A stretch of 20,314 bases of DNA, taken from positions 1 through 20,314 of the IMG/VR virus record IMGVR_UViG_3300042563_000361. One strand, given 5' to 3'. Of the stretch, positions 1-7,503 are shown one piece after another; within the stretch, counting starts at the first letter, position 1; each line of letters starts with the position of its first letter. The stretch comes from a virus. The notes beneath the pieces were generated by a model that was not told the DNA's origin, ran no database searches, and saw nothing but the letters and a program-made list of their open reading frames with translations. Both the position numbers and the translations under genes were made by a program.

Positions 1-205
1 GTTATGCTAGTAATAATAACTAATAATAGGATTTGTTTCATTTTGCTATTTTTTAATTAGTTTGCTAAAATACTTATAATAACTTATTCTTCTTCATCCC
101 ATTCGTAATGCTCACCGTAGAGGTCTGGTTCCATTTGTTAGGCAGTTTATACAGATTGATTGATTGGGTAACAACACGGGTAGTGGTTCTTTGCAGATCA
201 CACAG
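1..205. other. Intergenic, no supported gene
   Basis: This AT-rich stretch lies downstream of the leftward operon. It contains TAATAATA triplet runs near its left end and a GATT x3 tetranucleotide run near 153-166. The only start-to-stop reading with coding flavour is a 16-codon acidic minus-strand frame at 134-84, too short to support. I see no clear hairpin with a T-run for the leftward transcript and no plus-strand gene. Confidence 0.5.
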
Positions 206-607
206 TTATTCTGATGGCTCATTTCGTTGGAATTGAATTCTTACTTTTTCATCAATGGGTATAGGATCACCTATCTCATCGATTCTTACAAATCGTACGT
301 TAGTGTGTAGAACAACAGTTTGTGTGCCACTGTATACGTTGTGAGCCCTAGCTTCCATGTACAGAGTGATACTAGTTGTACCTACATGCGTGATGTTTCC
401 GTAGATCTTAAGCAGCTGACCTTCCTTTGCGGGCTTCTTAAAGATGCACTTGTCAATCATTACAGTGACCATCCGGGGATTGTTACAGACTTCCATAGCA
501 TAAGCTGCTGCAGCTGCATCTAGCCAAGCTAGTAGCTTACCCCCAAACAGGTTAGCATGAAATCCTAAATCCGACTTTTTAATAGGATGTGTTGTGATTA
601 GTTGCAT
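206..607 (-). CDS. Hotdog-fold acyl-CoA thioesterase (YciA-like)
   Basis: This 133-aa protein matches the small bacterial acyl-CoA thioesterase pattern along its whole length. It has the N-terminal HANLFGG segment (17-23), a long helix LLAWLDAAAAAYA (25-37) with the acidic residue D30 where the family carries its catalytic Asp, the vT..vdk..F..Pa..G strand-turn (47-63), the GTTSI strand (76-80) and a C-terminal vRFVRID..GDP strand. The family hydrolyses acyl-CoA to free acid and CoA in the cytoplasm, usually as a hexamer. The ATG at 607 shares one base with the upstream stop (TAATG), so translation is probably coupled. It is the last gene of the leftward operon. The role in the phage is unknown; remodelling host acyl-CoA or lipid pools is an inference. 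The fold call is firm, the substrate is not. Confidence 0.85.
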   Translation of the reverse strand: MQLITTHPIKKSDLGFHANLFGGKLLAWLDAAAAAYAMEVCNNPRMVTVMIDKCIFKKPAKEGQLLKIYGNITHVGTTSITLYMEARAHNVYSGTQTVVLHTNVRFVRIDEIGDPIPIDEKVRIQFQRNEPSE

Positions 608-1083
608 TACCAGTGTTTGTTTTCTCTTTCCCAGTAGAATTCTAGTTGTTCTTGTTCCCAGTTGTAATATCTGCCTACTACATCACATTTGAAGATGCTA
701 TGGATATTCTCATACTGAGCTACAGTTATAACTTCTTTATCTACGATGTTTGTTAGTACGTTTACTATGAAGGTGTAGTTAGATCCGGTGATTATTCCTG
801 CCTCTACTAGTACGATTTTAGTTTTAGTCAGCAGCGGTAGCTTTTTCATAAAAGCATCCCTGTAGGGCTGGGGGTCTTCATCGGGGTAGGGTACATCCAC
901 GGGTATCATCTCCATCATTTCACCCATAGAGCTTAGATGGTGTGCTATGTGCATGGAGATACTGGAGCTGTAGTCTGGAGATATATTTAGAATCAAACCG
1001 TTTAAGGGGTTGATCCCGTATTCTTCAAGATCCTTACAGACACTCTGGATAGTAATCCACTCTTCTTCTCTATTTACTTTCAT
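607..1083 (-). CDS. Phosphoribosyltransferase-like protein
   Basis: This 158-aa protein has a hydrophobic strand followed by a glycine loop, IVLVEAGIITGSNY (90-103). That resembles the PRPP-binding loop of type I phosphoribosyltransferases (consensus about VhhVDDhhhTGxT). The middle acidic pair is partly lost: the loop has E94-A95 where two acids are usual. The C-terminus, with its run of Tyr, Trp, Phe and acidic residues (139-158), is like the ends of several phage PRTase-like proteins. The start overlaps the thyA stop by one base (TGATG), so it is coupled to nucleotide metabolism. If active it would transfer phosphoribose to a base or related acceptor. With a degenerate loop it may instead be a binding or regulatory relative. 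Family assignment is moderate; activity is uncertain. Confidence 0.5.
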   Translation of the reverse strand: MKVNREEEWITIQSVCKDLEEYGINPLNGLILNISPDYSSSISMHIAHHLSSMGEMMEMIPVDVPYPDEDPQPYRDAFMKKLPLLTKTKIVLVEAGIITGSNYTFIVNVLTNIVDKEVITVAQYENIHSIFKCDVVGRYYNWEQEQLEFYWERENKHW

Positions 1084-2066
1084 CAGTTACTTAAGGGTGC
1101 TTTAATACTTGGGTGTGATTGATAGTTTTTTAATATTACGTCTACAGGTGAACTACAGAAGATTCCATCCCTAACATGTACTGTAGGTAATTCCATCGGC
1201 TTTCTACCTATTTGTTCTTTAGCTTGTTTGATATGATTCAAATATAAATGAGTATCACCCAAGTTTCCAATTAATTCATCAGGTACCATATCAACCTCAT
1301 TTGCTATCATTTCAAGTAGTAAGCCGTATGAAGCTATGTTAAACGGTAAACCTAAGAACGTATCTACACTTCTTTGATTCCACATTAGAGAGATTGCTCT
1401 ATACTTTTCAGGATTAACAATCTTTTCGTCTCTGGTAGTTAGTCTTGTATAAACTTGAAATCCATAATGACAAGGTGGTAAAGTCATTTTATCCAACTCC
1501 CCTACATTCCAAGCAGATACCATTAATCGTCTGCTATCAGGATTTGTTTTAAGGTCGTTGATTAGGTTTGCGATTTGGTCAATATACATAGAGCCAGCTT
1601 CATAGATGTTTCCTCCATCTGGGTGAGGTAGTGATGTTTCAATTCCTTTACCTACTCTCCAGCTTCGCCACTGTGCTCCATAGATTGGACCTAAATTACC
1701 CCACTTCCTAGCAAACTCATCATTAGTTTTAACTCGTTCAATGAAATGATTCAGATCTGAATGAGGTTCCCATGCTTGAACTTTACTTGAATAATTCTTA
1801 TAAGCATCACCATTCCAAATATGACAATCGTTGTCTATGAGGTACTTGATGTTGGTATCTCCCTTTAGAAACCAAAGTAATTCAGTTACTATAGTTTTAA
1901 ACGCCATCTTCTTAGTAGTAAGAAGTGGAAACCCTTCAGACATCTTATGTCGGATTTGACGACCAAATACAGAAAGTGTACCTGTACCGGTTCTGTCTTT
2001 CTTGACTTTACCGTTTGTAATGATGTCAGACAAAAGGTTCTGATAGTCTTTATCTAGTTTATTCAT
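1083..2066 (-). CDS. thyA: Thymidylate synthase
   Basis: This folate-dependent enzyme converts dUMP and methylene-tetrahydrofolate to dTMP, feeding phage DNA synthesis. At 327 aa it is longer than the 264-aa E. coli enzyme, with extra sequence in the small domain (about 103-160), as in longer bacterial forms. Visible landmarks are the RTGTGT phosphate loop with R25, GFPLLTTKK (45-53), the ELLWFLKGDTN motif (62-72), LGPIYGAQWR (125-134), SRR (178-180), the catalytic LPPCHY with C199, WNQRSVDTFLGLPFNIASY (229-247) and GDTHLYLNH (270-278). All key positions are present, so it should be active. The ATG at 2066 overlaps the upstream HAD gene by four bases (ATGA). Confidence 0.97.
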   Translation of the reverse strand: MNKLDKDYQNLLSDIITNGKVKKDRTGTGTLSVFGRQIRHKMSEGFPLLTTKKMAFKTIVTELLWFLKGDTNIKYLIDNDCHIWNGDAYKNYSSKVQAWEPHSDLNHFIERVKTNDEFARKWGNLGPIYGAQWRSWRVGKGIETSLPHPDGGNIYEAGSMYIDQIANLINDLKTNPDSRRLMVSAWNVGELDKMTLPPCHYGFQVYTRLTTRDEKIVNPEKYRAISLMWNQRSVDTFLGLPFNIASYGLLLEMIANEVDMVPDELIGNLGDTHLYLNHIKQAKEQIGRKPMELPTVHVRDGIFCSSPVDVILKNYQSHPSIKAPLSN

Positions 2067-2428
2067 TGTTGAAATGCTTGGATTTTAGCGTCTACTTCTT
2101 TTAACTCTGACCAAGTGCCTAGATATGTGATTGCTCTTACCTTTCGGTTATCAATCCATACGTACTCCTGTCCGTCTTTGATTCTAGGTTTATCCATTAC
2201 CAATCCGTGGTACTTGAAACTATTTTGTTTTAGCCAATTCTCAGTTATGGTTCTGTCTTTAGACTCTCTAGCAGTAAAGAAGGTGATAATATTACCTTCA
2301 TCATACCACTTGTTGATGATTTCTAAAGCATTTGGTAAAATGTTGGCTGTGAGATACAGATGACTATCCTCGTTTTTGATGTCATTACAGATAGTACCGT
2401 CAATATCAATAAGAAAAATCTTGTTCAT
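2063..2428 (-). CDS. HAD-superfamily phosphatase
   Basis: This 121-aa minimal HAD-fold hydrolase has no obvious cap domain. Motif I is LIDIDGT with nucleophile D8 and acid D10. Motif II is the threonine in FFTAR (T52). Motif III is the lysine in MDKPR (K80). Motif IV is WIDNRK with D93. HAD enzymes of this size dephosphorylate small phosphorylated metabolites, nucleotides or nucleic-acid ends through an aspartyl-phosphate. Being first in the operon and overlapping thyA by ATGA suggests a nucleotide substrate, but this is inference. Its start lies about 20 bases from a minus-strand TAnnTTTG element, giving a short leader. A polynucleotide 3'-phosphatase or a capsule-biosynthesis-type phosphatase are alternatives. 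Confidence 0.8.
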   Translation of the reverse strand: MNKIFLIDIDGTICNDIKNEDSHLYLTANILPNALEIINKWYDEGNIITFFTARESKDRTITENWLKQNSFKYHGLVMDKPRIKDGQEYVWIDNRKVRAITYLGTWSELKEVDAKIQAFQQ

Positions 2429-2438
2429 GGAGAAGCGT

Positions 2439-2468
2439 TTTGCAGTATCAAATATAAATATAAATTTG
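2439..2468 (+). promoter_or_regulatory. Bacteroidota-type promoter for the rightward packaging operon
   Basis: TTTG at 2439-2442 and TAAATTTG at 2461-2468 fit the -33 TTTG and -7 TAnnTTTG consensus, separated by 18 bases. The leader to the first start at 2522 would be about 45 bases. The plus and minus -7 boxes lie only a few bases apart, so the two operons probably compete for polymerase. Confidence 0.5.
2449..2456 (-). promoter_or_regulatory. Bacteroidota-type -7 element for the leftward operon
   Basis: Read on the minus strand this is TATATTTG, an exact fit to the TAnnTTTG consensus of Bacteroidota primary-sigma promoters. It sits about 20 bases upstream of the HAD phosphatase start. No good TTTG -33 box is seen at the expected distance, so the promoter is half supported. 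Confidence 0.45.
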
Positions 2469-2521
2469 TAATGTTTAAACTTTTAATGTATATTTATAGT
2501 GTACCAACAAACCTTTAAAGT

Positions 2522-2797
2522 ATGAGTGAAGATCAGCAACCTTACGAAACTCCTGAAATGACTTCAGAGCAAATGCAGGAAAAACGTGCTCAGCTTGATG
2601 CTTTCTATAATGATGTTATTCCTCATCTTGAGAAACAACTGAAGTATGAAGAGCTTCGTGCAGCTATTGAAATTGCACGTTTGAAGAATCTCCAAGCTCA
2701 GGTGACTATGGCTAATATGATGGCACCAGAAGTTGAAGAAGATGATGACGATGCTACTGAACAGCCCTTCAAAAGAACTCTAAAAAGAGAGAAATGA
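2522..2797 (+). CDS. Small helical acidic-tailed protein, first gene of packaging operon
   Basis: This 91-aa protein is predicted almost entirely helical, with a central segment rich in Leu, Glu, Lys and Arg (about 15-65) that could form a coiled coil. A run of acidic residues (about 70-79) is followed by a basic end. I do not recognise a characterised family. It is the first rightward gene and overlaps the next by ATGA. Small helical proteins just ahead of TerL blocks in phages are sometimes small terminase subunits or assembly factors, but no DNA-binding motif is visible here, so no function is claimed. Confidence 0.75.
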   Translation: MSEDQQPYETPEMTSEQMQEKRAQLDAFYNDVIPHLEKQLKYEELRAAIEIARLKNLQAQVTMANMMAPEVEEDDDDATEQPFKRTLKREK

Positions 2798-3168
2798 TGG
2801 CAATCGTAAATCAAGTAGCAAAGAAAGTTGTACTACCCCGCTGGAACATTGTACAGTTTCAGATCATGGTGTATTGCTATTTGAGTAATACTTCAGTTAG
2901 CAGTGCTGATTTAGATTGCCTAACTCATCTTGGTGTAGATCAAGAGGCAGAGCTTACTGAGTTCTGTAATAAGATTACAGACTTGGGGGTATTTAAATCT
3001 CCGCAAAGTGCAAGAAATGCTTTATCAAAAGCAGAGAAGAAAGGTTTGATTATTAAGAAGGGTAAGAGTAAAAAGAAGATTTCTGTTCACCCTGATATTA
3101 ATATTCAAACTGAAGGAAACATTCTGTTGGACTATAAGTTTGCTCATATTGAATCCAAGAAAGCCTAA
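2794..3168 (+). CDS. Winged-helix-like DNA-binding protein
   Basis: This 124-aa protein has a C-terminal half that reads like a winged helix: a helix with SPQSARNALSKAEKKG (67-82), then a strand-turn-strand LIIKKGKSKKKISVHP whose lysine-rich turn would be the wing. The N-terminal half is helical and includes a WNIVQFQIMVYCYL segment. Two start codons are possible, ATG at 2794 (overlapping the upstream stop) or ATG at 2797; the first is kept for the coupling. A DNA-binding role is plausible, either as a transcription regulator or as the missing small terminase subunit. Neither can be decided from the sequence. Confidence 0.7.
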   Translation: MMAIVNQVAKKVVLPRWNIVQFQIMVYCYLSNTSVSSADLDCLTHLGVDQEAELTEFCNKITDLGVFKSPQSARNALSKAEKKGLIIKKGKSKKKISVHPDINIQTEGNILLDYKFAHIESKKA

Positions 3169-3556
3169 ACAAGCAATTAAGAAGACGGCTCAAGCGGAGA
3201 CTGTTAGTGAGCAGCTTGTATCAGATCTAACGCACTACTTTTGGTTAAGAGCAAGAAAAGATATATCTAGTCTTGAATACCCTAGAGTTAGTATTGCAAA
3301 TTTTGGTACATTCATAGTCAGATATAATAGGATGGAGAAACAGATTGAGAAGTACGAGGAAATTCTTGGTAAACTCAATATGACCAGATATAGAGACTAT
3401 CAAATATTTGATGAGTTGTCTAAAAGAGTAAGTAGAATGAAGACTTTGATTCTACGGTTAGAAACTGAACGAACTGAAAGATCCGAACATTATGAAATTA
3501 AAAACGCTAATAGAGAACCTAAAAACGATCTGGAAGAACAAGACACTGATTCTTGA
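3140..3556 (+). CDS. HU/IHF-like DNA-binding protein with C-terminal coiled coil
   Basis: Residues 8-62 follow the HU/IHF layout: two N-terminal helices (KPKQAIKKTA..., then VSEQLVSDLTHYFW), then the strand pair with RVSIANFGTFIVRY (49-62). This lines up with the HU segment vqL.gFGnFevR. The usual arm with the intercalating GRNP turn is not apparent. Instead residues 63-112 are charged and helical, probably a coiled coil, and the end is acidic. The protein may bind or bend DNA during packaging or transcription. Its start lies 29 bases inside the upstream gene and its 3' end overlaps the next gene by 65 bases. A TTG at 3149 is an alternative start. IHF-type genes are known in crAss-like phages, which supports the call. 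Confidence 0.65.
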   Translation: MLILNPRKPKQAIKKTAQAETVSEQLVSDLTHYFWLRARKDISSLEYPRVSIANFGTFIVRYNRMEKQIEKYEEILGKLNMTRYRDYQIFDELSKRVSRMKTLILRLETERTERSEHYEIKNANREPKNDLEEQDTDS

Positions 3557-3818
3557 AGGTCTTAGGTACAAAATTTTCAAAACTGAATTAACCGAGAGGG
3601 TATATGCTAAAAGACATTCTATCTGTGCGACTTGTCCTAATAGAACAATGGAGTCTTATAAATGCATTGCTCCTGGAACACAACCCTGCTGTTCATTATG
3701 TGGTTGTTCTTTGTCTCTTAAACTTAGATCTTTAAGTTCAGAGTGTCCTGCTGAAAAGTGGAAAGCCCACTTTACAGATAAGCAGGAAGAAACTTATTTA
3801 AAAAATTATGGGCGTTAA
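3492..3818 (+). CDS. Cys-rich zinc-binding protein
   Basis: This 108-aa protein has eight cysteines: C45 and C48 (CATCPNR), C58, C66-C67, C70 and C72 (PCCSLCGCSL), and C85 (SECPAEKW). The pattern, two CxxC-like knuckles followed by a CGCSL...K...CP..KW end, resembles small zinc-ribbon proteins found widely in phages and Firmicutes and annotated as DUF6171-like; that family name is from memory. The N-terminal 40 residues are basic and helical. It overlaps the upstream gene by 65 bases in another frame and the nuclease gene by 11 bases. Both reading frames keep a sensible protein, so the long overlap seems genuine. Function is unknown; nucleic-acid or protein binding is inferred. Confidence 0.7.
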   Translation: MKLKTLIENLKTIWKNKTLILEGLRYKIFKTELTERVYAKRHSICATCPNRTMESYKCIAPGTQPCCSLCGCSLSLKLRSLSSECPAEKWKAHFTDKQEETYLKNYGR

Positions 3819-4638
3819 GTTTTTACCTGAAGATCACAAATATGTTAGTATTGATCCGGCTGAGAATATCAGTTGGATGAGTGTTACATCATTGATTAGT
3901 AAACTTAAGCAGCCTTTTGAGGCTGAAAAGATTGCTGAAAAGTCCTCTAAAAACAGAAGATCCAAGTGGTATGGTATGACCAAGGATCAAATTCTTTCTG
4001 TGTGGAAGTCAGAATCGGAAAGAGCTATTACTGTTGGAAACTGGTACCACAACCAAAGAGAAGAAGATCTTTTGGGTTTAGATAGTATTGAGCGTCATGG
4101 TAAGGTTATTCCTATTATGCAACCCTTGGCTGATAATTCCGGTTTTAAGGTTGCTCCAGACCAACGTCTTACAGATGGCATGTATCCTGAGCATTTTGTT
4201 TATATGAAAAGTTTGGGTATTTGTGGTCAATCAGATCTTGTAGAAGTTGTAGATGGTGTAGTTCACATTACGGATTATAAAACCAACAAAGAAATCCGTA
4301 GTAAGAGCTACAAAGACTGGGAGGGTTTGTCTCAAAAGATGAACCCCCCGGTCAGCCATCTTGATGATTGCAATCTAAACCACTACAATCTACAGCTTTC
4401 TATCTATATGTACATGATTCTTAAGCATAACCCAAAGCTTAAGCCTGGTACATTGATGATTCAGCATATTATGTTTCAGGATGAGGGTAAAGATCAAAAC
4501 GGATACCCTATTTTAAAGACAAACATTGATGGAGATCCTGTTATTAAAGATGTTATATACTACGATATTCCATATCTTAAAGATGAAGTCCTTGCACTAG
4601 TCAAGTGGTTTCAGGATAATAAATCTAAATTCAAATGA
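3808..4638 (+). CDS. PD-(D/E)XK nuclease (RecB/Cas4-like)
   Basis: This 276-aa protein has the core motifs of the RecB/Cas4-type nuclease fold in order: H81 in ITVGNWYHNQ, D143 in CGQSDLVE, the D-x-K centre HITDYKTN (D156, K158), and a QxxxY helix LNHYNLQLSIYMYM (Q196, Y200). These residues bind two metal ions and cut DNA. The N-terminal VTSLISKLKQPFE segment is typical of the helical cap. Lying just upstream of TerL, it probably acts in replication-intermediate processing or packaging rather than defence. PD-(D/E)XK nucleases occur at similar places in crAss-like phages. It is coupled to the next gene through an ATGA overlap. Confidence 0.85.
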   Translation: MGVKFLPEDHKYVSIDPAENISWMSVTSLISKLKQPFEAEKIAEKSSKNRRSKWYGMTKDQILSVWKSESERAITVGNWYHNQREEDLLGLDSIERHGKVIPIMQPLADNSGFKVAPDQRLTDGMYPEHFVYMKSLGICGQSDLVEVVDGVVHITDYKTNKEIRSKSYKDWEGLSQKMNPPVSHLDDCNLNHYNLQLSIYMYMILKHNPKLKPGTLMIQHIMFQDEGKDQNGYPILKTNIDGDPVIKDVIYYDIPYLKDEVLALVKWFQDNKSKFK

Positions 4639-5153
4639 TAATAAGACTCTTCGATGTACAGAACGGTAAAGTAATTCCCTCTGAGCACTGTTATACACTA
4701 GAAAGTCTGAAGAAGATTATAGATACGTATAATGAAAATGCACCTAAAGTATATACGTACATCTTTTACATGACTTGCCCAGATCCGGATATCAATCCAT
4801 TTTTTAACGTACTGGAGTCTGAAAAAGAAGAATTAGTTCTTAGAGAAGTTAATATGGATTACTCTACAGAAGATCCTGAGATTTTAGAAGCAATGGATTT
4901 GTGTAGAAAGTTGTATGAAACTCCTACATTTCGTGCATACAAGGGTATTGCCAGTATGCTTGATAGACTTGCTCGGTACATGGAAACCACTGATATTGAG
5001 CATGGTAGAGACGGTAATATAAACTCTTTGATTAATGCTGCGGCTAAATTTGAACAGATTCGCAACTCATTTAAGGGAGCTTATAGTGATTTGAAAAATG
5101 AACAAAAAACTACTGTCCGTGGTGGACAGGGTCTAGCATATGATCAATTATGA
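4635..5153 (+). CDS. Conserved packaging-operon protein, possible small terminase candidate
   Basis: This 172-aa protein has no motif I can name. The N-terminal half is mixed strand and helix with a YIFYMTCPDPDINPFF segment. The C-terminal half is helical, with a KLYETPTFRAYKGI helix, a MLDRLARYMETT helix and a GRDGN turn. The end, with Arg-Gly-Gly and an AYDQL tail, could be flexible. It sits directly before a 59-aa gene and TerL, a usual place for the small terminase subunit. That is the only reason to consider TerS; no helix-turn-helix is evident. It overlaps both neighbours by ATGA. Confidence 0.75.
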   Translation: MIIRLFDVQNGKVIPSEHCYTLESLKKIIDTYNENAPKVYTYIFYMTCPDPDINPFFNVLESEKEELVLREVNMDYSTEDPEILEAMDLCRKLYETPTFRAYKGIASMLDRLARYMETTDIEHGRDGNINSLINAAAKFEQIRNSFKGAYSDLKNEQKTTVRGGQGLAYDQL

Positions 5154-5329
5154 ACGATAACTTTCACGACTATCTTTTTCATTACAATGTTTATGAAAAG
5201 CTTTGGTATGTTTTTACAAGGGACGACTCTAATAATTATTTTAGTGATAGAGCCTCTATAAAGACTTTATCCGCACCAGATATTAAAATCTTGATCAAGG
5301 CTATTGCTGAAGGAGTTACTATTGAGTAA
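5150..5329 (+). CDS. Small 59-aa protein coupled to TerL
   Basis: The frame opens with ATG at 5150, overlapping the upstream stop (ATGA), and ends with TAA at 5327-5329, sharing its last base with the TerL start (TAATG). The product is aromatic-rich at the N-terminus (HDYLFHYNVYEKLWYVF) and ends in a helix. Perfect fit between two coupled junctions, with no alternative gene for the gap, is the main evidence that it is translated. Function is unknown; the phase-perfect fit suggests a translational bridge or a packaging accessory factor. Confidence 0.7.
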   Translation: MNDNFHDYLFHYNVYEKLWYVFTRDDSNNYFSDRASIKTLSAPDIKILIKAIAEGVTIE

Positions 5330-7503
5330 TGTTTATTACTGTACCTACATATAGAAATGGTGAGTGGACTGAAACTTCTTTTGATTCAAGAGAAGACTTC
5401 AGAAATTTTTTGCTTACACTTTTTAAAGAACCGGGGCAGTATGAATTTGATGAGAGTTCTAAACTTTTTCAAGAACAATCTGATAAATTTAATTCTTTAG
5501 GTTACTACACGGATGCTCCGTTTAGATCCAAAGACTTTATAAACTATTGGGATCAAGAGAAAAAGAAGTGTCGGAATGGTGTAATATTCGTGGGTAAAAG
5601 AACCACCTGGTATCTTACTAGAGATTATTACATGTGGCTTAACTTCCTACCCATCTATGATAAAGAAGAAAAGAAATACGGTTTTGCAAAAGTTCGTGAT
5701 GCTCAGTATCACATGGCAATGTATGAGATCTTAGCAGAACTTTCATTTAAACATGTTGCTATTTTAAAGAAACGTCAGATTGCATCATCTTACTTTCATA
5801 TGGGTAAACTCATCAACCAATACTGGTTTGAAGAAGGTTCTATCTGTAAGATTGGCGCAAGTCTAAAAGACTACATTAATGACAAGGGTTCATGGAAGTT
5901 TCTTGATGAATATGCAAACTTTGTAAATGAACACACCGCGTGGTATAGACCTAATAACCCAAACAAAATTCTGCTGTGGGAACAAAAGATTGAAGTACGG
6001 ATTGGTGGTCGTATAAGTAAAAAAGGTCTTATGTCTAAGATCCAGGGTCTTTCATTTGATAAAGATGCAACAACCGGTGTTGGTGGACCTGTAACTTATT
6101 TCTTTCATGAAGAAGCTGGTATTGCTCCTAAGATGGATAAGACGTATGAGTATATACGTCCTGCTGTTCAGTCTGGCTTTATTACTACTGGTACTTTTAT
6201 TGCTGCAGGATCTGTGGGTGATCTGGATCAGTGTGAGCCTCTTAAACAAATGATTTTAAACCCCGAAGTAAATGATATCTATGCTGTTGAGACTAATCTC
6301 ATTGATGATCAAGGCACCATTGGGACTGCTGGCCTTTTTATTCCTGAGCAGTGGAGCATGCCTCCTTTTATTGATGAGTTTGGTAACTCACTTGTGCAAT
6401 CTGCTCTTGCTGCCATTAACTTGGAAAGAGAAAGGTGGAAGAAGGACTTAGCACCTGAGCAGTATCAACTACGTATTTCTCAGAAGCCAACTAATATTCA
6501 GGAAGCATTTGCTTTTAGAAAAATATCTGTATTCCCCACTAATCTTGTTACAGCTCAATTAAAAAGAATTGAAGAAAAAGAGTATCCTTTTGAATTTTTA
6601 GAACTAGAATACGGAGAAGACGGAAAAATCGTAGCAAAAGACACAAGAAAATTGCCGATTCGTGAATTTCCTATTTCTAAAAAAACAGAAGATAAAACGG
6701 GGGTTCTTGTAGTTTATGAAAGACCGGTGGCTAATGCAGAGTTTTCTACATACTATGCATCTGTTGACCCCGTGGGTGAGGGCAAAACAACCACCTCAGA
6801 GTCTCTCTGTAGCATTTTTGTGTACAAGAACCCAGTGGAGGTTACCCGTGAGACAGATAACGGCATAGAGAGCTTTATTGAGCAGGATAAAATTGTAGCC
6901 TCTTGGTGTGGTAGATATGATGATCTAACCAAAACTCACCAGATGTTGGAGAAGATCATTGAATGGTATAACGCATGGACTGTTGTGGAGAACAACGTAT
7001 CTCTGTTTCTTCAATACATGATCTCTAGACGTAAGCAGAGATACTTGGTACCTAAGAGTCAGATGCTTTTCTTAAAAGACATTGGTTCTAATGCTAACGT
7101 ATTTCAAGAATATGGTTGGAAGAATACCGGTAACTTGTTTAAGGGTCATTTGCTTTCTTATGCAATTGAGTATCTCAAAGAAGAAATTGATGTAGTGACA
7201 AAAGCAGACGGGGGTATTGTAAAAACTACTTATGGGGTAGAGCGTATTTCAGATCCTATGCTGTTAAAAGAAATGATGGCATATCACCCTGGCCTTAACG
7301 TTGACCGATTAGTAGCGTTTGCTGCATTAATTGCTTTTGCAAAAGTGCAACAATCTAATCGCGGATATGCAAAAAGAAAAGAATCTACCATCAAAGGTTT
7401 GGAAAAGTCAGATAATTTGTATAAATTAAAAATGAGCCCGTTTAGACATATGGGAGCATCATCTATTTCCAAGTCTCGTAATCCATTCAAAAATTATAGA
7501 TAA
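5329..7503 (+). CDS. terL: Terminase large subunit (TerL)
   Basis: This 724-aa packaging motor has an N-terminal ATPase and a C-terminal RNase H-fold nuclease. Residues 121-155 carry a Q-motif-like RDAQ and then the P-loop position KKRQIASSY (147-155). Aligned with the phage form RQLGKT, the GK core is A-S, so the canonical Walker lysine is missing. The Walker B strand is VTYFFHEEAG (255-264) with the catalytic glutamate kept and His where Asp is usual. The coupling motif is about FIAAGSVGD (290-298). The nuclease acids are D480 (ASVDPVGEG), E554 (VVENN) and D659 (VDRLVAF). It would cut concatemers and pump DNA through the portal. Family assignment is firm from layout and nuclease triad. See the finding on the degenerate ATPase signature. 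Confidence 0.93.
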   Translation: MFITVPTYRNGEWTETSFDSREDFRNFLLTLFKEPGQYEFDESSKLFQEQSDKFNSLGYYTDAPFRSKDFINYWDQEKKKCRNGVIFVGKRTTWYLTRDYYMWLNFLPIYDKEEKKYGFAKVRDAQYHMAMYEILAELSFKHVAILKKRQIASSYFHMGKLINQYWFEEGSICKIGASLKDYINDKGSWKFLDEYANFVNEHTAWYRPNNPNKILLWEQKIEVRIGGRISKKGLMSKIQGLSFDKDATTGVGGPVTYFFHEEAGIAPKMDKTYEYIRPAVQSGFITTGTFIAAGSVGDLDQCEPLKQMILNPEVNDIYAVETNLIDDQGTIGTAGLFIPEQWSMPPFIDEFGNSLVQSALAAINLERERWKKDLAPEQYQLRISQKPTNIQEAFAFRKISVFPTNLVTAQLKRIEEKEYPFEFLELEYGEDGKIVAKDTRKLPIREFPISKKTEDKTGVLVVYERPVANAEFSTYYASVDPVGEGKTTTSESLCSIFVYKNPVEVTRETDNGIESFIEQDKIVASWCGRYDDLTKTHQMLEKIIEWYNAWTVVENNVSLFLQYMISRRKQRYLVPKSQMLFLKDIGSNANVFQEYGWKNTGNLFKGHLLSYAIEYLKEEIDVVTKADGGIVKTTYGVERISDPMLLKEMMAYHPGLNVDRLVAFAALIAFAKVQQSNRGYAKRKESTIKGLEKSDNLYKLKMSPFRHMGASSISKSRNPFKNYR

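Noticed and set aside
84-134. 16-codon minus-strand frame with acidic product (MEPDLYGEHYEWDEEE)
   Set aside because: It looks like a protein end in composition, but an in-frame stop lies just upstream and there is no coupled start or other support at this length.
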